Under the pieces are notes generated by a model. That model was not told the origin of the DNA. It searched no databases and worked only from the letters and a program-made list of their open reading frames with translations. From contig NZ_SCWB01000006.1 in assembly GCF_004359545.1 (NCBI RefSeq), forward strand, positions 50,246 to 114,245: a DNA stretch of 64,000 nucleotides, given 5' to 3'. A program made the translations under genes and the position numbers. Each line of letters starts with the position of its first letter. Positions within the stretch are counted from its first letter, which is position 1. Below are positions 8,066 through 16,228 of this stretch, in pieces. The DNA comes from Macrococcus lamae (GTDB lineage: Bacteria; Bacillota; Bacilli; Staphylococcales; Staphylococcaceae).

Positions 8066-8617
8066 CTATGAATGGTGGGTGCTGACTTTAAGATAATTGA
8101 GAAAGTCCTCTTTATAAATGATGTTCAGCTGAAACGGTTCGTTAAGTCTCTGACTTTTGACAAAAGCGCGTTTTGGATATTCCGCTGTCACATCAAGTGT
8201 CACGTAAGGAAGCTTTTCCTGTGCCTTCATCGAGCGCTTATTTGTAAGCTTAACACCAAGAATCACTGCTTCCAGTCCAAGCTGTGTAAAGCCGATCTTC
8301 AGTATTTCATCCTTCGCCCGGCGATTATAACCTTCTCCCCAGCGTTCAGGATAAATCCATGTACCGATCGACGCAATACGATCTTCACGGTCGATTTCCT
8401 TTAAAGTGATGATACCGATAAACTGATCGTCATCATCCAGTATGTACCTTGAATACTGAGTGCGATCGTTATCGTCGATCATGCTGAGGACAAACTGTGT
8501 TGTCCCTTCTCTATCAATCATGTCCGGCTTCATGCCGAGAACCTGATGAATCTCCGGCTGACTGGTCCCTTTCATAATAGCATCGATATAACTCAGATCA
8601 TGTTTAATTAAGCGCAT
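8066..8617 (-). CDS. GNAT family N-acetyltransferase (RimJ/RimL-like)
   Basis: A 183-residue acetyl-CoA-dependent acetyltransferase. The GNAT core is visible as the strand-turn GIITLKEIDREDRIASIGTWIYPERWGEGYNRRAKDEIL. The acetyl-CoA pyrophosphate-binding loop is the variant RWGEGYN, and the later segment VKLTNKRSMKAQEKL is the usual asparagine-containing motif. Substrates of this group include N-terminal amines of proteins and small amines; none can be assigned. ATG at 8617 is chosen because AAGG sits eight bases upstream; an in-frame GTG three codons earlier lacks this spacing. It converges on the protease gene. Confidence 0.85.
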   Translation of the reverse strand: MRLIKHDLSYIDAIMKGTSQPEIHQVLGMKPDMIDREGTTQFVLSMIDDNDRTQYSRYILDDDDQFIGIITLKEIDREDRIASIGTWIYPERWGEGYNRRAKDEILKIGFTQLGLEAVILGVKLTNKRSMKAQEKLPYVTLDVTAEYPKRAFVKSQRLNEPFQLNIIYKEDFLNYLKVSTHHS

Positions 8618-8681
8618 TTCTGTCACCTTCTCTTAGCTGTTTTCTTTACATTAGTCAAAATAACAGAAAAGGTCAATAAAA

Positions 8682-8705
8682 AATCCTATCATATAAGATA
8701 GGATT
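8682..8705 (-). terminator. Terminator of the 268-aa hypothetical gene
   Basis: The minus-strand stem AATCCTATC with GATAGGATT and a six-base loop is followed by a T run, starting at the stop codon of the gene that ends at 8704. Confidence 0.85.
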
Positions 8706-9510
8706 AAACATATGCGAGTTGTTTTTCGGCTGCTTTGTTACTGTCAACAAACTTCCGCTCAGTAGAACTGTAAAATAATAAATTGCAGTCTTTCCACTCC
8801 TCTTTCACTTTATCGATACGGGCAATATGCCATGGATTATAAAACATCTGCCCTGATTTATTGAAGCAATATTCATCATCAATCACGTAGCTTGCATGGA
8901 CTACAACACCGTCACGCACAAAGACAAGTACGCTGTCTTGTGATGGCTGTTCAGTTTGAACATAATGATTACGAGCCAGCATATCCGTGAACATCTGGTC
9001 ATGAATCCATTCACCAAGAATAGTCACTTCATTAGTCACGCCGTACAATGCCGCCGCAAAACAATTGCCGCCGTGCTCATCAGGGAACTGTCCGTGCAGC
9101 CGTGTAAAACGTTCTGGCAGACTAGTAATATCAACTTCTTCAATCGTTTCATCATAAAGGCTGATTAAATACTGCTGCTGTGCTTCTGTTAATGACATCC
9201 AGTAGTTCTGTGTAATCAGTATATTTCCAATCAGCATACATGACCCCGTACGCTTCTGTTCGTTAAAAACCAGCTGCTGCTTATCCGCCGGCAGACTCTC
9301 GTACCAGCCCGGCTGTGCAGCAATGACATAGTCATAGTCTGAAATCCGCCATGTTCTATGGCAGTTGCTGACATGAAAACTTTTGTAGATAGCATGCCCT
9401 CTGAATTCATCCTTCGGGCAGACGACCGTTGTCTTTAATTCATCCGTTAGTAACTCATACGTTGAACGATTAATGAAGAATAGATCCTTCTCCTGCTTCA
9501 ACGTTCTCAT
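8704..9510 (-). CDS. Hypothetical protein, possible papain-like (NlpC/P60-type) fold
   Basis: I do not recognise the family. The 268-residue product is soluble, without signal peptide. The C-terminal half holds a Cys-His pattern of the kind seen in papain-fold proteins: GGNCFAAALYG (Cys at the start of a helix), later VVVHASYVID (His at the start of a strand), then FNKSGQMFYNPW. This order (Cys, His, polar residue) resembles NlpC/P60 or amidase folds, but the spacing is not diagnostic. The N-terminal third is unassigned. ATG at 9510 is used because GAGGAG lies eight bases upstream. It is monocistronic and flanked by its own terminator. Confidence 0.6.
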   Translation of the reverse strand: MRTLKQEKDLFFINRSTYELLTDELKTTVVCPKDEFRGHAIYKSFHVSNCHRTWRISDYDYVIAAQPGWYESLPADKQQLVFNEQKRTGSCMLIGNILITQNYWMSLTEAQQQYLISLYDETIEEVDITSLPERFTRLHGQFPDEHGGNCFAAALYGVTNEVTILGEWIHDQMFTDMLARNHYVQTEQPSQDSVLVFVRDGVVVHASYVIDDEYCFNKSGQMFYNPWHIARIDKVKEEWKDCNLLFYSSTERKFVDSNKAAEKQLAYV

Positions 9511-9641
9511 ACTATCACTCCTCACCGTCTACCCTAATAAAAATAAGGGATGAAGTCAAAACAAACGGGTTGAGGATTTATGCCGCTGATCTTGTGCTTA
9601 AATATGATAGACTGGTTAAAATTGATTAAAGGCGTGATTGA

Positions 9642-10679
9642 ATGCAGCAAGTTAAAAGTGTGGTTACAGAGTTTCGAGGCAATCATTATGATTTCGGTTA
9701 TGCGCAAGGTGAATGGATGAAAGGGACTTTGATGCTGAAGAATCGTGAACGCGAATGGCGTATCCGCCGTCCGAGGTTTGATGTGGATATAGAAGAAACA
9801 AAGCAGATGTTCAATGAATTTGCACCAAAGATTTGGGATGAACTGACTGGATTACAGGATTCACTGGAGATGAGTATGACTCAAGTACTTCAGAACTTTG
9901 GCGGTTACAGAGTATATGCAAAGGACTCCGGCTGCTCCATATTTACAGCGGATGATTTTCTTGTCAGAAACTATGATTATCATCCAGCAACATATGACGG
10001 CCGGCTGACATTCTTTCAGCCTGACGACGGCGGGTATGCGACAATGGCGCCGGTGTCACGTGTAACCGGCCGCATGGATGGCATGAATGAGAAGGGGCTG
10101 ACAATGGGATACAACTTCATGCACCGCAAAAATCCTGGTGACGGCTTTGTCTGTTCGATGATCGGTCGATTGATTCTTGAGACATGTAGGGATGTAGAGG
10201 AAGCCGTAAAACTGCTGAAAGCCATTCCTCACCGGTCAAGCTTCTCCTATGTTCTGCTCGACAAACGAGGGATTACACAGATTGTTGAAGTGACCCCACG
10301 AGAAATCAATGTCAGAGAACATCATTACTGCACGAATCATTTTGAAGTGCTGACTCACGAAAACCGCAAAGTACTGACGGATTCCCAGGAACGAATGACG
10401 GCTATGACTGCACAGGTCAACGATGGATTAACGGCAGTTCAGGCGTTTAAGGTCATGAACGATACAACAGCCGGTATTTTCAGCGATAAATATTCCAGCT
10501 GGAGCGGTACGATTCACACGAGCTGCTACTTTCCGAATAAATTGAAGATGCACATTGCGCTCGGTGGTGACATGGAACCGGTAGAACTTGATTTTAACAG
10601 CTGGCTGGAAGGAGCACCACTGCCATTGACAGAAATCAAAGGTCAGCTTGATACACATCTAAAGTTTGCAAGTGAATAA
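9642..10679 (+). CDS. C45-family autoproteolytic acyltransferase/hydrolase (Ntn hydrolase)
   Basis: A 345-residue protein similar to the acyl-CoA:6-aminopenicillanate acyltransferase / linear amide hydrolase group. These are made as precursors and cleave themselves before an internal cysteine. Here the candidate nucleophile is Cys98 in KDSGCSIF, preceded by the N-terminal helix region with RGNHYDFGYAQGEWMKG. Downstream signatures are VRNYDYHP, GRMDGMNEKGLTMGYNFM and the RSSFSYVLLDKRG strand. The length fits the family. Substrates of bacterial homologues are mostly unknown amides. ATG 9642 has only a weak ribosome site (AAAGGCG). It ends at a perfect terminator shared with the converging Nudix gene. 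Confidence 0.8.
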   Translation: MQQVKSVVTEFRGNHYDFGYAQGEWMKGTLMLKNREREWRIRRPRFDVDIEETKQMFNEFAPKIWDELTGLQDSLEMSMTQVLQNFGGYRVYAKDSGCSIFTADDFLVRNYDYHPATYDGRLTFFQPDDGGYATMAPVSRVTGRMDGMNEKGLTMGYNFMHRKNPGDGFVCSMIGRLILETCRDVEEAVKLLKAIPHRSSFSYVLLDKRGITQIVEVTPREINVREHHYCTNHFEVLTHENRKVLTDSQERMTAMTAQVNDGLTAVQAFKVMNDTTAGIFSDKYSSWSGTIHTSCYFPNKLKMHIALGGDMEPVELDFNSWLEGAPLPLTEIKGQLDTHLKFASE

Positions 10680-10681
10680 CA

Positions 10682-10709
10682 AAAGGACTCATTGAGAAAT
10701 GAGTCCTTT
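10682..10709. terminator. Bidirectional terminator
   Basis: A 12-bp stem, AAAGGACTCATT (10682-10693) and AATGAGTCCTTT (10698-10709), with a GAGA loop, between the convergent C45 hydrolase and NIPSNAP-Nudix genes. Confidence 0.9.
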
Positions 10710-11466
10710 ACTGTATACGTTCAACAAGTGTATAGGGTCTGCTGGTGATAATATCAAGCGGCATATAGTTAAGTTTCTGAGATTCTAAAATACGTTCCTT
10801 ATAATATGGTCTTTTAATATGACGATCTATAATCTCTTCAGATGTATCATAAAATCCGACATCCTTTGTTTCGTCTTCACAATCAGCCAGTTCGCCGCCG
10901 ATAATCTGTCCGTGGAAAACAAACGCTATGACCCCATTTGATATATTATGTGAGACGTAAACAAGGCCTAATATTTCTACATCTATCCCTGTTTCTTCTT
11001 TAGTTTTTCTAATGGCACAGTCTTTAAGACTTTCATCTTGGTCCACGGCACCGCCTGGCAGTTCCAACGTGTCACTTCTATGCAGACTTCTCACGAGCAA
11101 CGTTTCCCCTTTATTATTCTGTGCGAAAACACTGGCCGATACCCGATGAAGCGGCTGAAAGTAATCACCCGTCGGCTCCATATGAATTTCTTTTTTGGAG
11201 ATGATCCACTTATCATTAGCGAGCTTCTCTGCAACGCTGCTCTTATAGTGAGATGTTTTTTTTCTCATATCAAAGAACTGCTGATAATGACTTTTATCGT
11301 GAAATGCCCATATTTCAGTAATTAATGTACAGTCTTCGTCGACCCATCTTCCTCGAAGCTTAGCTCCTAGTTCAATGTAACTGCGGAATACATGTTCATG
11401 AAAAAAGCGATTTACTGACTCAAATCCATCTGGAATTATTTTGATTTCTGTCTTCACTTCATACAT
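10708..11466 (-). CDS. NIPSNAP-like domain fused to a Nudix hydrolase
   Basis: A 252-residue two-domain protein. Residues 1-100 (MYEVKTEIKIIPDGFE, then LRGRWVDEDCTLITEIWAFHDKSHYQQFF) look like a NIPSNAP/dimeric alpha-beta barrel domain. Residues 105-250 are a Nudix domain. The Nudix box is recognisable at GAVDQDESLKDCAIRK and TKEETGID, but the usual Arg-Glu pair is Arg-Lys here and the following hydrophobic position is Thr. The downstream EE that binds metal is kept. Nudix enzymes hydrolyse nucleoside diphosphates linked to other groups. The altered box may change metal binding or activity. The start is ATG 11466 with GGGGAT upstream. Confidence 0.8.
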   Translation of the reverse strand: MYEVKTEIKIIPDGFESVNRFFHEHVFRSYIELGAKLRGRWVDEDCTLITEIWAFHDKSHYQQFFDMRKKTSHYKSSVAEKLANDKWIISKKEIHMEPTGDYFQPLHRVSASVFAQNNKGETLLVRSLHRSDTLELPGGAVDQDESLKDCAIRKTKEETGIDVEILGLVYVSHNISNGVIAFVFHGQIIGGELADCEDETKDVGFYDTSEEIIDRHIKRPYYKERILESQKLNYMPLDIITSRPYTLVERIQ

Positions 11467-11542
11467 ATCCCCACGCCCAATCTTATGGTCTTACGTTCAT
11501 TATAGAAAAGATTGGCAATATTTGCATGCATAAACTAATTAA

Positions 11543-12643
11543 TTATATGCTGAGAACTAATAAAATGATGACAGGCAGTAAAGTTAGGATTAAAAACAGT
11601 ATAGAAATCATCACTGCTTCTGGTCTGGCAAAGTTCATTGTCATACCCCATTGAGATACTTTTGGTACCCACACATTAGGATCTTCTTTATTATAATAGA
11701 ACATGCCCCACTTATAATTGCTGTCATTATGATACGGTGCTCTATCAGTCAGAGCGGCTGCTTCGCGGTACTTCTTGTCTGCTCGCAGCTGATAGATGAT
11801 ACTGACGATGATAGGTATGATCATTCCCCCGATAATCAGCGGCATGACATAAGGCGGCATATAACCTGGCGGAAAAATCAATGGCTGTACAAGAATAAAA
11901 CCAAACATCAATGCCATGACGACAGTAAGGATGAACATTAAATAGCTGTTATTTTTTCTCGTGCTGTTTTCATAATTCTGTGATGCTTCTTTAGCTGCTG
12001 GATTCAGCATCATAGGAAAATGATTGATGCCTGAATTGGTAGCTGCCATAAGAAACATGATTCCATAGCCGACGAGTGCCGGGTAAAAGACCGTAAGAAA
12101 ACTCTTATTCTCCCAGCGGTCGGGCTCGTTATTGATATTCCAGTGAACAGCGATTCTATCCGGTATTGCCGCATAATTCAGTGCTACATAGAAGACGCTG
12201 AGTGTAAGTAAAGCAAACGGAATAGCATACAGCTGCCATGGAAGCAGCGATAAATCATCGCGTGCCGACGTATCAGTGGCTCTCAGTACTTTCAATCCTT
12301 CCATCCACTGTCCTTGCTCTTTCAACTGTTTCAGCTGCTCGTTTGCCTGCTTGTAAAACAGTACCTCGGCAAGTATGAGCAGATTAATCAGCAGAACGAA
12401 TACAATCACCACATACTGATTGGCGATCAGTACAGCGACGAATTGAATTACAGCAGAAACGACAGTCGCAGTGACTACACGGTTTCTGAACCGTCGTCTC
12501 ACATCACCAATTTCCTGATTGTTCTGATAGTGATCAGGTACATAGACAGAAAACAATATATTTCTTTTCGTAAAGCGACCTGCAAACAAAAAGATTAATC
12601 CAGTGACCAGTATAATCAAGGTCATTGTCATTGCTTCAATCAT
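11543..12643 (-). CDS. DUF1648/DUF5808 multi-pass membrane protein
   Basis: A 366-residue integral membrane protein with about eight hydrophobic helices. The conserved DUF1648 segment is YAAIPDRIAVHWNINNEPDRWENKS (about 160-185), and the tail KWGMFYYNKEDPNVWVPK (about 315-332) matches the DUF5808 pattern. Relatives include SdpI-type immunity proteins and many membrane proteins paired with YtrA-type GntR regulators. It is the second gene of a two-gene operon, overlapping the regulator by eight bases. ATG 12643 is selected because AAGGAG lies ten bases upstream, whereas the earlier GTG is too close. A role in envelope stress or antimicrobial peptide defence is inferred from context only. Confidence 0.8.
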   Translation of the reverse strand: MIEAMTMTLIILVTGLIFLFAGRFTKRNILFSVYVPDHYQNNQEIGDVRRRFRNRVVTATVVSAVIQFVAVLIANQYVVIVFVLLINLLILAEVLFYKQANEQLKQLKEQGQWMEGLKVLRATDTSARDDLSLLPWQLYAIPFALLTLSVFYVALNYAAIPDRIAVHWNINNEPDRWENKSFLTVFYPALVGYGIMFLMAATNSGINHFPMMLNPAAKEASQNYENSTRKNNSYLMFILTVVMALMFGFILVQPLIFPPGYMPPYVMPLIIGGMIIPIIVSIIYQLRADKKYREAAALTDRAPYHNDSNYKWGMFYYNKEDPNVWVPKVSQWGMTMNFARPEAVMISILFLILTLLPVIILLVLSI

Positions 12644-13010
12644 TACTTTCACTCTCCTTAATTAATTGATAGATGGTGTCTGTGGATAATTGCAGACATC
12701 TTGCTTCATCAATAATCGGTGCCAGTCTTTCTTTGAGCGTTTCCAGTTCTTTCGGCGTTGCGGTTCTCACCGCATCCGGGTGAATGATAGCACCTGACTT
12801 CGGCTGCACTTGAATGAAACGCCGGTCCTCCAGATAATGATAGGCCTTGTTCACAGTATGCATGTTAATTCCAAGATCTCCGGCAAGCGTGCGTCCGGAA
12901 GGCAATGCTTCATAGGGCAGTAGTTCCTGATGGGCAATCCCTTTGATGATTTGATTCGCAAGCTGTAGATAAATCGGAATCTGACTTGAATCATCAATTT
13001 CAATGTACAT
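12636..13010 (-). CDS. GntR family (YtrA-type) transcriptional regulator
   Basis: A 124-residue protein: a winged helix-turn-helix of the GntR family (residues 10-75; QIPIYLQLANQIIKGIAHQELLPYEALPSGRTLAGDLGINMHTVNKAYHYLEDRRFI is the conserved DNA-binding core) and a short helical dimerisation tail of the YtrA subfamily. Such proteins usually repress their own operon, which carries a transporter or membrane protein; here that is the DUF1648 gene. A near-perfect 19-base dyad lies in the transcribed leader, 14 bases upstream of the start, and is the obvious candidate operator. The ribosome site AGGTGG is seven bases before ATG 13010. Confidence 0.9.
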   Translation of the reverse strand: MYIEIDDSSQIPIYLQLANQIIKGIAHQELLPYEALPSGRTLAGDLGINMHTVNKAYHYLEDRRFIQVQPKSGAIIHPDAVRTATPKELETLKERLAPIIDEARCLQLSTDTIYQLIKESESND

Positions 13011-13023
13011 TGATTCACCACCT

Positions 13024-13042
13024 GTTCTATAAGTTGTATAAC
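13024..13042. promoter_or_regulatory. Candidate GntR operator
   Basis: GTTCTATAAGTTGTATAAC is a 19-base dyad with 7 of 9 arm positions symmetric around a central base. It sits about 40-57 bases downstream of the predicted transcription start, between promoter and start codon, and so could act as a roadblock operator. Confidence 0.6.
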
Positions 13043-13087
13043 AATAATAAAGCCAAAAAAATAATTCAATATATCTGTTCTATGTTT

Positions 13088-13116
13088 ATTATAACAAAGA
13101 CAACCAAAAGTGTAAA
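13088..13116 (-). promoter_or_regulatory. Promoter of the GntR-DUF1648 operon
   Basis: On the minus strand, -35 TTTACA (13111-13116) and -10 TATAAT (13088-13093) are separated by 17 bases, a near-consensus sigma-A promoter. The predicted start is near 13081, giving a leader of about 70 bases. Confidence 0.8.
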
Positions 13117-13226
13117 GTGTCACTTAGAAACCATCTTATATCTTCGCTTATTGTCATCACTTTTATGTATCATTATAATAAATATGAAACTAATAGATTT
13201 ACACAGAAAAGGGGATAGCGATACAG

Positions 13227-13874
13227 ATGTACAAACATATACTGTTTGACCTTGACGGTACATTGACAGATCCGAAACTCGGCATTACCAACTCTATTAT
13301 TTTCTCACTGAACAAACTCAATATAGACGCTCCTGATAATGATGAACTCACTCATTTCATCGGTCCGCCGCTCAGTGAAAGTTATGAATCTTCTTATCAT
13401 CTGACTGGAGACCGTAATCATCTGGCCATTGATTACTACCGTGAATATTTCGCTGATAAAGGATTATATGAGAATAAAGTTTATGAAGGAATAGAAGACC
13501 TGTTAAAGAACTTACAGGAACAAGGCAGACAGTTATTTGTTGCAACGAGTAAGCCTGTTACCTTTGCCGAAACAATTATCGATCATTTTAATCTTGGTCA
13601 GTACTTTGATGCGATTGCCGGCAGCGAACTTGATGGCACTAGAGTCCATAAAGATGAAGTCATCAAACATGTGCTGGACAGCTATCATCTGAACGCAGGT
13701 GACTGTCTGATGATCGGTGACAGAAAGCACGATTTAATCGGTGCACGTAAAAATCACATGGACGCTGTCGGTGTACTCTATGGCTACGGCTCATTAGTGG
13801 AACTGGAAAATGAAAAACCGGTTAAAGTCGTTGAGTCCGTACAGGAGTTAAGTGATTATCTGAAAACACATTAA
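13227..13874 (+). CDS. HAD-family phosphatase (phosphoglycolate phosphatase-like)
   Basis: A 215-residue haloacid dehalogenase-superfamily phosphatase of subfamily IA. Motif I is DLDGTLTD, with nucleophile Asp8 and acid/base Asp10. Motif II is the Thr of FVATSKP. Motif III/IV contains the Lys of HKDEVIKH and GDRKHDLIGARKN. The cap domain lies between residues 15 and 85. The substrate is probably a small phosphate ester; phosphoglycolate or pyrophosphate-type activities are usual for this group but cannot be told apart here. It is divergent from the GntR operon and monocistronic, with a weak hairpin terminator. Confidence 0.88.
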   Translation: MYKHILFDLDGTLTDPKLGITNSIIFSLNKLNIDAPDNDELTHFIGPPLSESYESSYHLTGDRNHLAIDYYREYFADKGLYENKVYEGIEDLLKNLQEQGRQLFVATSKPVTFAETIIDHFNLGQYFDAIAGSELDGTRVHKDEVIKHVLDSYHLNAGDCLMIGDRKHDLIGARKNHMDAVGVLYGYGSLVELENEKPVKVVESVQELSDYLKTH

Positions 13875-13875
13875 G

Positions 13876-13906
13876 GACGAGCAGCTCATGCTACTTGTCT
13901 TTTTTT
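13876..13906 (+). terminator. Terminator of the HAD phosphatase gene
   Basis: An imperfect stem (GACGAGCAGC with GCTACTTGTC, two non-Watson-Crick positions) and a TCAT loop are followed by seven Ts. Confidence 0.7.
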
Positions 13907-13994
13907 GTTCATTTTCATTGCAGTTCTTCTATAAGTTTAAATGAAGTTCATATAGGTAATAGATTACTAATCATAAATATAGGAGGATACGACG

Positions 13995-14690
13995 ATGAAA
14001 TTTAAAATACTGGCTCTTTTGTTAAGTGCAGGTCTGGCCCTTGCTGCCTGTGATGCTGATAACAGTAATGACAAATCAACAAGTCCTGATGATAAGAACA
14101 AATCTGAGGTAGATTCATCTGAAACTAATAAATCAGATGATGTTAAAAAGAATGAAGACTCTAATGCGACTAAGGACAGTGAAGCCGACGAAGAAGATAA
14201 GGCTGACGACGCAGTGCAGGATGATGAAGCTTCCGGCAAGGCAGATGAAGACAGTAAGCCGCTGACAAAGAATGACATCACTGCAACACCAGATGATATC
14301 ATCAGACAGATGGAAAGTGACAATAAAAAAGGCAAACTGACTAACATTGATTTTGAAAATGAGAATGGCGAATGGGTGTATAAGATCGGCCAGAATGAAG
14401 GTAATAAGAAAATGGAATACACCTATTCTATGAAGGACAAAAAACTATTAAAGAGTGAAGAAGACAGTGTGGATAAAGATGAACAGGAAATTGATTACGA
14501 TAAAATTCTGTCATTTGATGAAGCTCTGAAAAAAGCTCAGGACAAAACAAGCAAAGATGCCAAAGTTAAGGAATGGTCTCTTGAATCCCAGGATAATGTT
14601 CCTGTCTATGAATTTGAGTTGATGGATGGAAATACTGAAAAAACTGTAGCTGTCGATCCATATGAAGGAACAGCGAACGTCAAAGAATAA
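13995..14690 (+). CDS. PepSY-domain lipoprotein
   Basis: A 231-residue lipoprotein. The signal peptide ends in the lipobox LALAAC, so Cys18 would be diacylated and cleaved by signal peptidase II. A very acidic Asp/Glu/Lys/Ser linker (about 19-95) is followed by two PepSY-like modules (about 96-155 and 160-231; DDIIRQMESD with WVYKIGQNEG, and ILSFDEALKKAQDKT with PVYEFELMDG). PepSY domains are thought to inhibit proteases or bind cell-wall material. It is exported and anchored to the outer face of the membrane. The ribosome site AGGAGG is seven bases upstream. It is monocistronic. Confidence 0.88.
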   Translation: MKFKILALLLSAGLALAACDADNSNDKSTSPDDKNKSEVDSSETNKSDDVKKNEDSNATKDSEADEEDKADDAVQDDEASGKADEDSKPLTKNDITATPDDIIRQMESDNKKGKLTNIDFENENGEWVYKIGQNEGNKKMEYTYSMKDKKLLKSEEDSVDKDEQEIDYDKILSFDEALKKAQDKTSKDAKVKEWSLESQDNVPVYEFELMDGNTEKTVAVDPYEGTANVKE

Positions 14691-14698
14691 AAAAGATG

Positions 14699-14735
14699 AA
14701 CGCCCCGGCGATTGTTAACTGCCAAGGCGTTTTTC
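14699..14735 (+). terminator. Terminator of the PepSY lipoprotein gene
   Basis: An AACGCC...GGCGTT stem with an internal GGC/GCC helix is followed by TTTTT. It may serve both the lipoprotein gene and the converging aminopeptidase gene. Confidence 0.75.
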
Positions 14736-14742
14736 TTATGAT

Positions 14743-15972
14743 TTAAATGACCCAGTTACCGTTGCGAAATACTGGTTCTGACGTGCCATCTTCCTTAATA
14801 CCATCGATTGACATGTCAGGTCCACCGATCATGAAATCAACATGGATAATAGATGTGTTCATCCCTTTGTCGACCAGTTCTTCTTTAGAGAATTCCTTGC
14901 CGTTAACGATGGCATTCGGGAATGAACGTCCAAGTGCCACGTGACATGATGCATTTTCGTCGTACAATGTATTGTAGAATAATACTTTAGAATTAGATAT
15001 CGGTGAGTCATCAGGAACGAGTGCAATTTCTCCAAGGCGTCGCGCACCCTCGTCGCTATTCAGCATATTCTTCAGTACTTCATAGCCCTGGCCTGCTTCA
15101 AAGTCTGTCACAACACCATCTTTGAACGTCAGCTTAAAGTCATCGATGATTGCACTGTTATAACTGAGCGGTCTCGTATTACCAATGACACCGTTGACTC
15201 TGCGGAAGTCCGGTGACGTAAAGACTTCTTCTGTCGGCATATTGACTTGAATCGTGATGCCATCTGCATTGACAGCACTGGCACCAAGCCAGACGTGCCC
15301 TTTATTCAGACCAATTTCAACATCAGTTCTATCAGACTTATAATGCAGCTTATCATATGCTTTTTCAGTCAGCAGTTTAGCTTTGGCATTCAACTTCTCA
15401 TTATGCAGGCGCCATGCTTCAACAGGGTCTTCCTGGTCAACCCGAACCGCCTTAATCATTTCGTCAAGTAGTTTCAACCTTGCTTCCTCCCCTTTTAGAT
15501 CGGGAAACACAAGTTCTGCCCATGCTGTATTCGGAAAAGCGACGATACTCCATGTAAAGTCAAAGCGACCGACAGCGCGTGAATAATCACGGTTGGCTTC
15601 TCCCATCGCTTTAGCAAACGCTGCGATTTTAGCGGGATCAGCATCTTTCAGCAGTTCCGGTGTCTGCGAATAGATTTTTAAGTTTGCGCTGCGGTCTTTA
15701 ACGTAATTATTGACCTCGTCGATTCGGTACTGCTCGACAGTCTCAAACACTTCGACCGGTGCATATTCGTATTTCAGCTGTGCCGACGGTCCGTCAGTTA
15801 ACTTCTGAACGACCTCTCGTGCGCCCGCTTTGTACGATGCACGTGTCAGTTCACGGACAAAATCAATGGCGTCAATATCTGCATTTAACACGACACGCTG
15901 TCCCGGCTGAACGTTTAATCCTACTTTCACAACAAGCTCTGCATACTTCTTCACTGTTTCTTCATAGTTCAT
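14743..15972 (-). CDS. ampS: Aminopeptidase AmpS (M29 family)
   Basis: A 409-residue cytosolic metallo-aminopeptidase of the M29 (thermophilic aminopeptidase) family, which removes N-terminal residues from peptides using two metal ions. Family landmarks are the N-terminal YAELVVKVGLNVQPGQRVVL, the segment RAVGRFDFTWSIVAFPNTAWAELVFP, the metal-binding region MPTEEVFTSPDFRRVNG, the Glu of DFEAGQGYEVL, CHVALGRSFP, and the final HVDFMIGGPDMSIDG. The length is typical (about 410). ATG 15972 is favoured over the ATG one codon earlier by its spacing to GAGGTG. A -10 TATAAT lies about 30 bases upstream on the minus strand. Confidence 0.95.
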   Translation of the reverse strand: MNYEETVKKYAELVVKVGLNVQPGQRVVLNADIDAIDFVRELTRASYKAGAREVVQKLTDGPSAQLKYEYAPVEVFETVEQYRIDEVNNYVKDRSANLKIYSQTPELLKDADPAKIAAFAKAMGEANRDYSRAVGRFDFTWSIVAFPNTAWAELVFPDLKGEEARLKLLDEMIKAVRVDQEDPVEAWRLHNEKLNAKAKLLTEKAYDKLHYKSDRTDVEIGLNKGHVWLGASAVNADGITIQVNMPTEEVFTSPDFRRVNGVIGNTRPLSYNSAIIDDFKLTFKDGVVTDFEAGQGYEVLKNMLNSDEGARRLGEIALVPDDSPISNSKVLFYNTLYDENASCHVALGRSFPNAIVNGKEFSKEELVDKGMNTSIIHVDFMIGGPDMSIDGIKEDGTSEPVFRNGNWVI

Positions 15973-16041
15973 CATGTCACCTCATTTATGTATTACTACT
16001 ATTATATCGGAAATCGAAATAAATGAGGAGAATTTTGACTA

Positions 16042-16069
16042 AAAAAAGAGACCAGTGCGCAACTGGTCC
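16042..16069 (-). terminator. Hairpin upstream of ampS, terminator-like on the minus strand
   Basis: GACCAGT, GCGC loop, then AACTGGTC (16051-16069), followed on the minus strand by TCTTTTTTT. No annotated minus-strand gene ends here, so it is either a leftover, the end of a small unannotated transcript, or a leader element of ampS. Confidence 0.5.
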
Positions 16070-16086
16070 TGAAGGAGACTTGCTGT

Positions 16087-16179
16087 ATGAAAAAATTAGC
16101 TGTCTTTAGGTTAACAGAACTTGTATGGATAGACATCCGTATTTACCGCAAAATTTATGAAAAATCAGATTATTTGTGA
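16087..16179 (+). CDS. Possible 30-aa peptide
   Basis: A short frame of 30 codons starting MKKLAVFRLTELVWIDIRIY and ending KSDYL. The reason to call it is a good ribosome site, AAGGAG nine bases before the ATG. The peptide is basic and moderately hydrophobic, without a clear membrane helix. It lies in an otherwise empty gap between ampS and the thioredoxin-like gene on the same strand as the latter. A 24-base stretch inside it recurs with two mismatches near 1700. It may be a real small protein or chance; I do not recognise it. Confidence 0.35.
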   Translation: MKKLAVFRLTELVWIDIRIYRKIYEKSDYL

Positions 16180-16228
16180 GATTTTTTAAGATTGTTATAA
16201 TGAGATGGAACAAAGAGGAGGAATCGTA

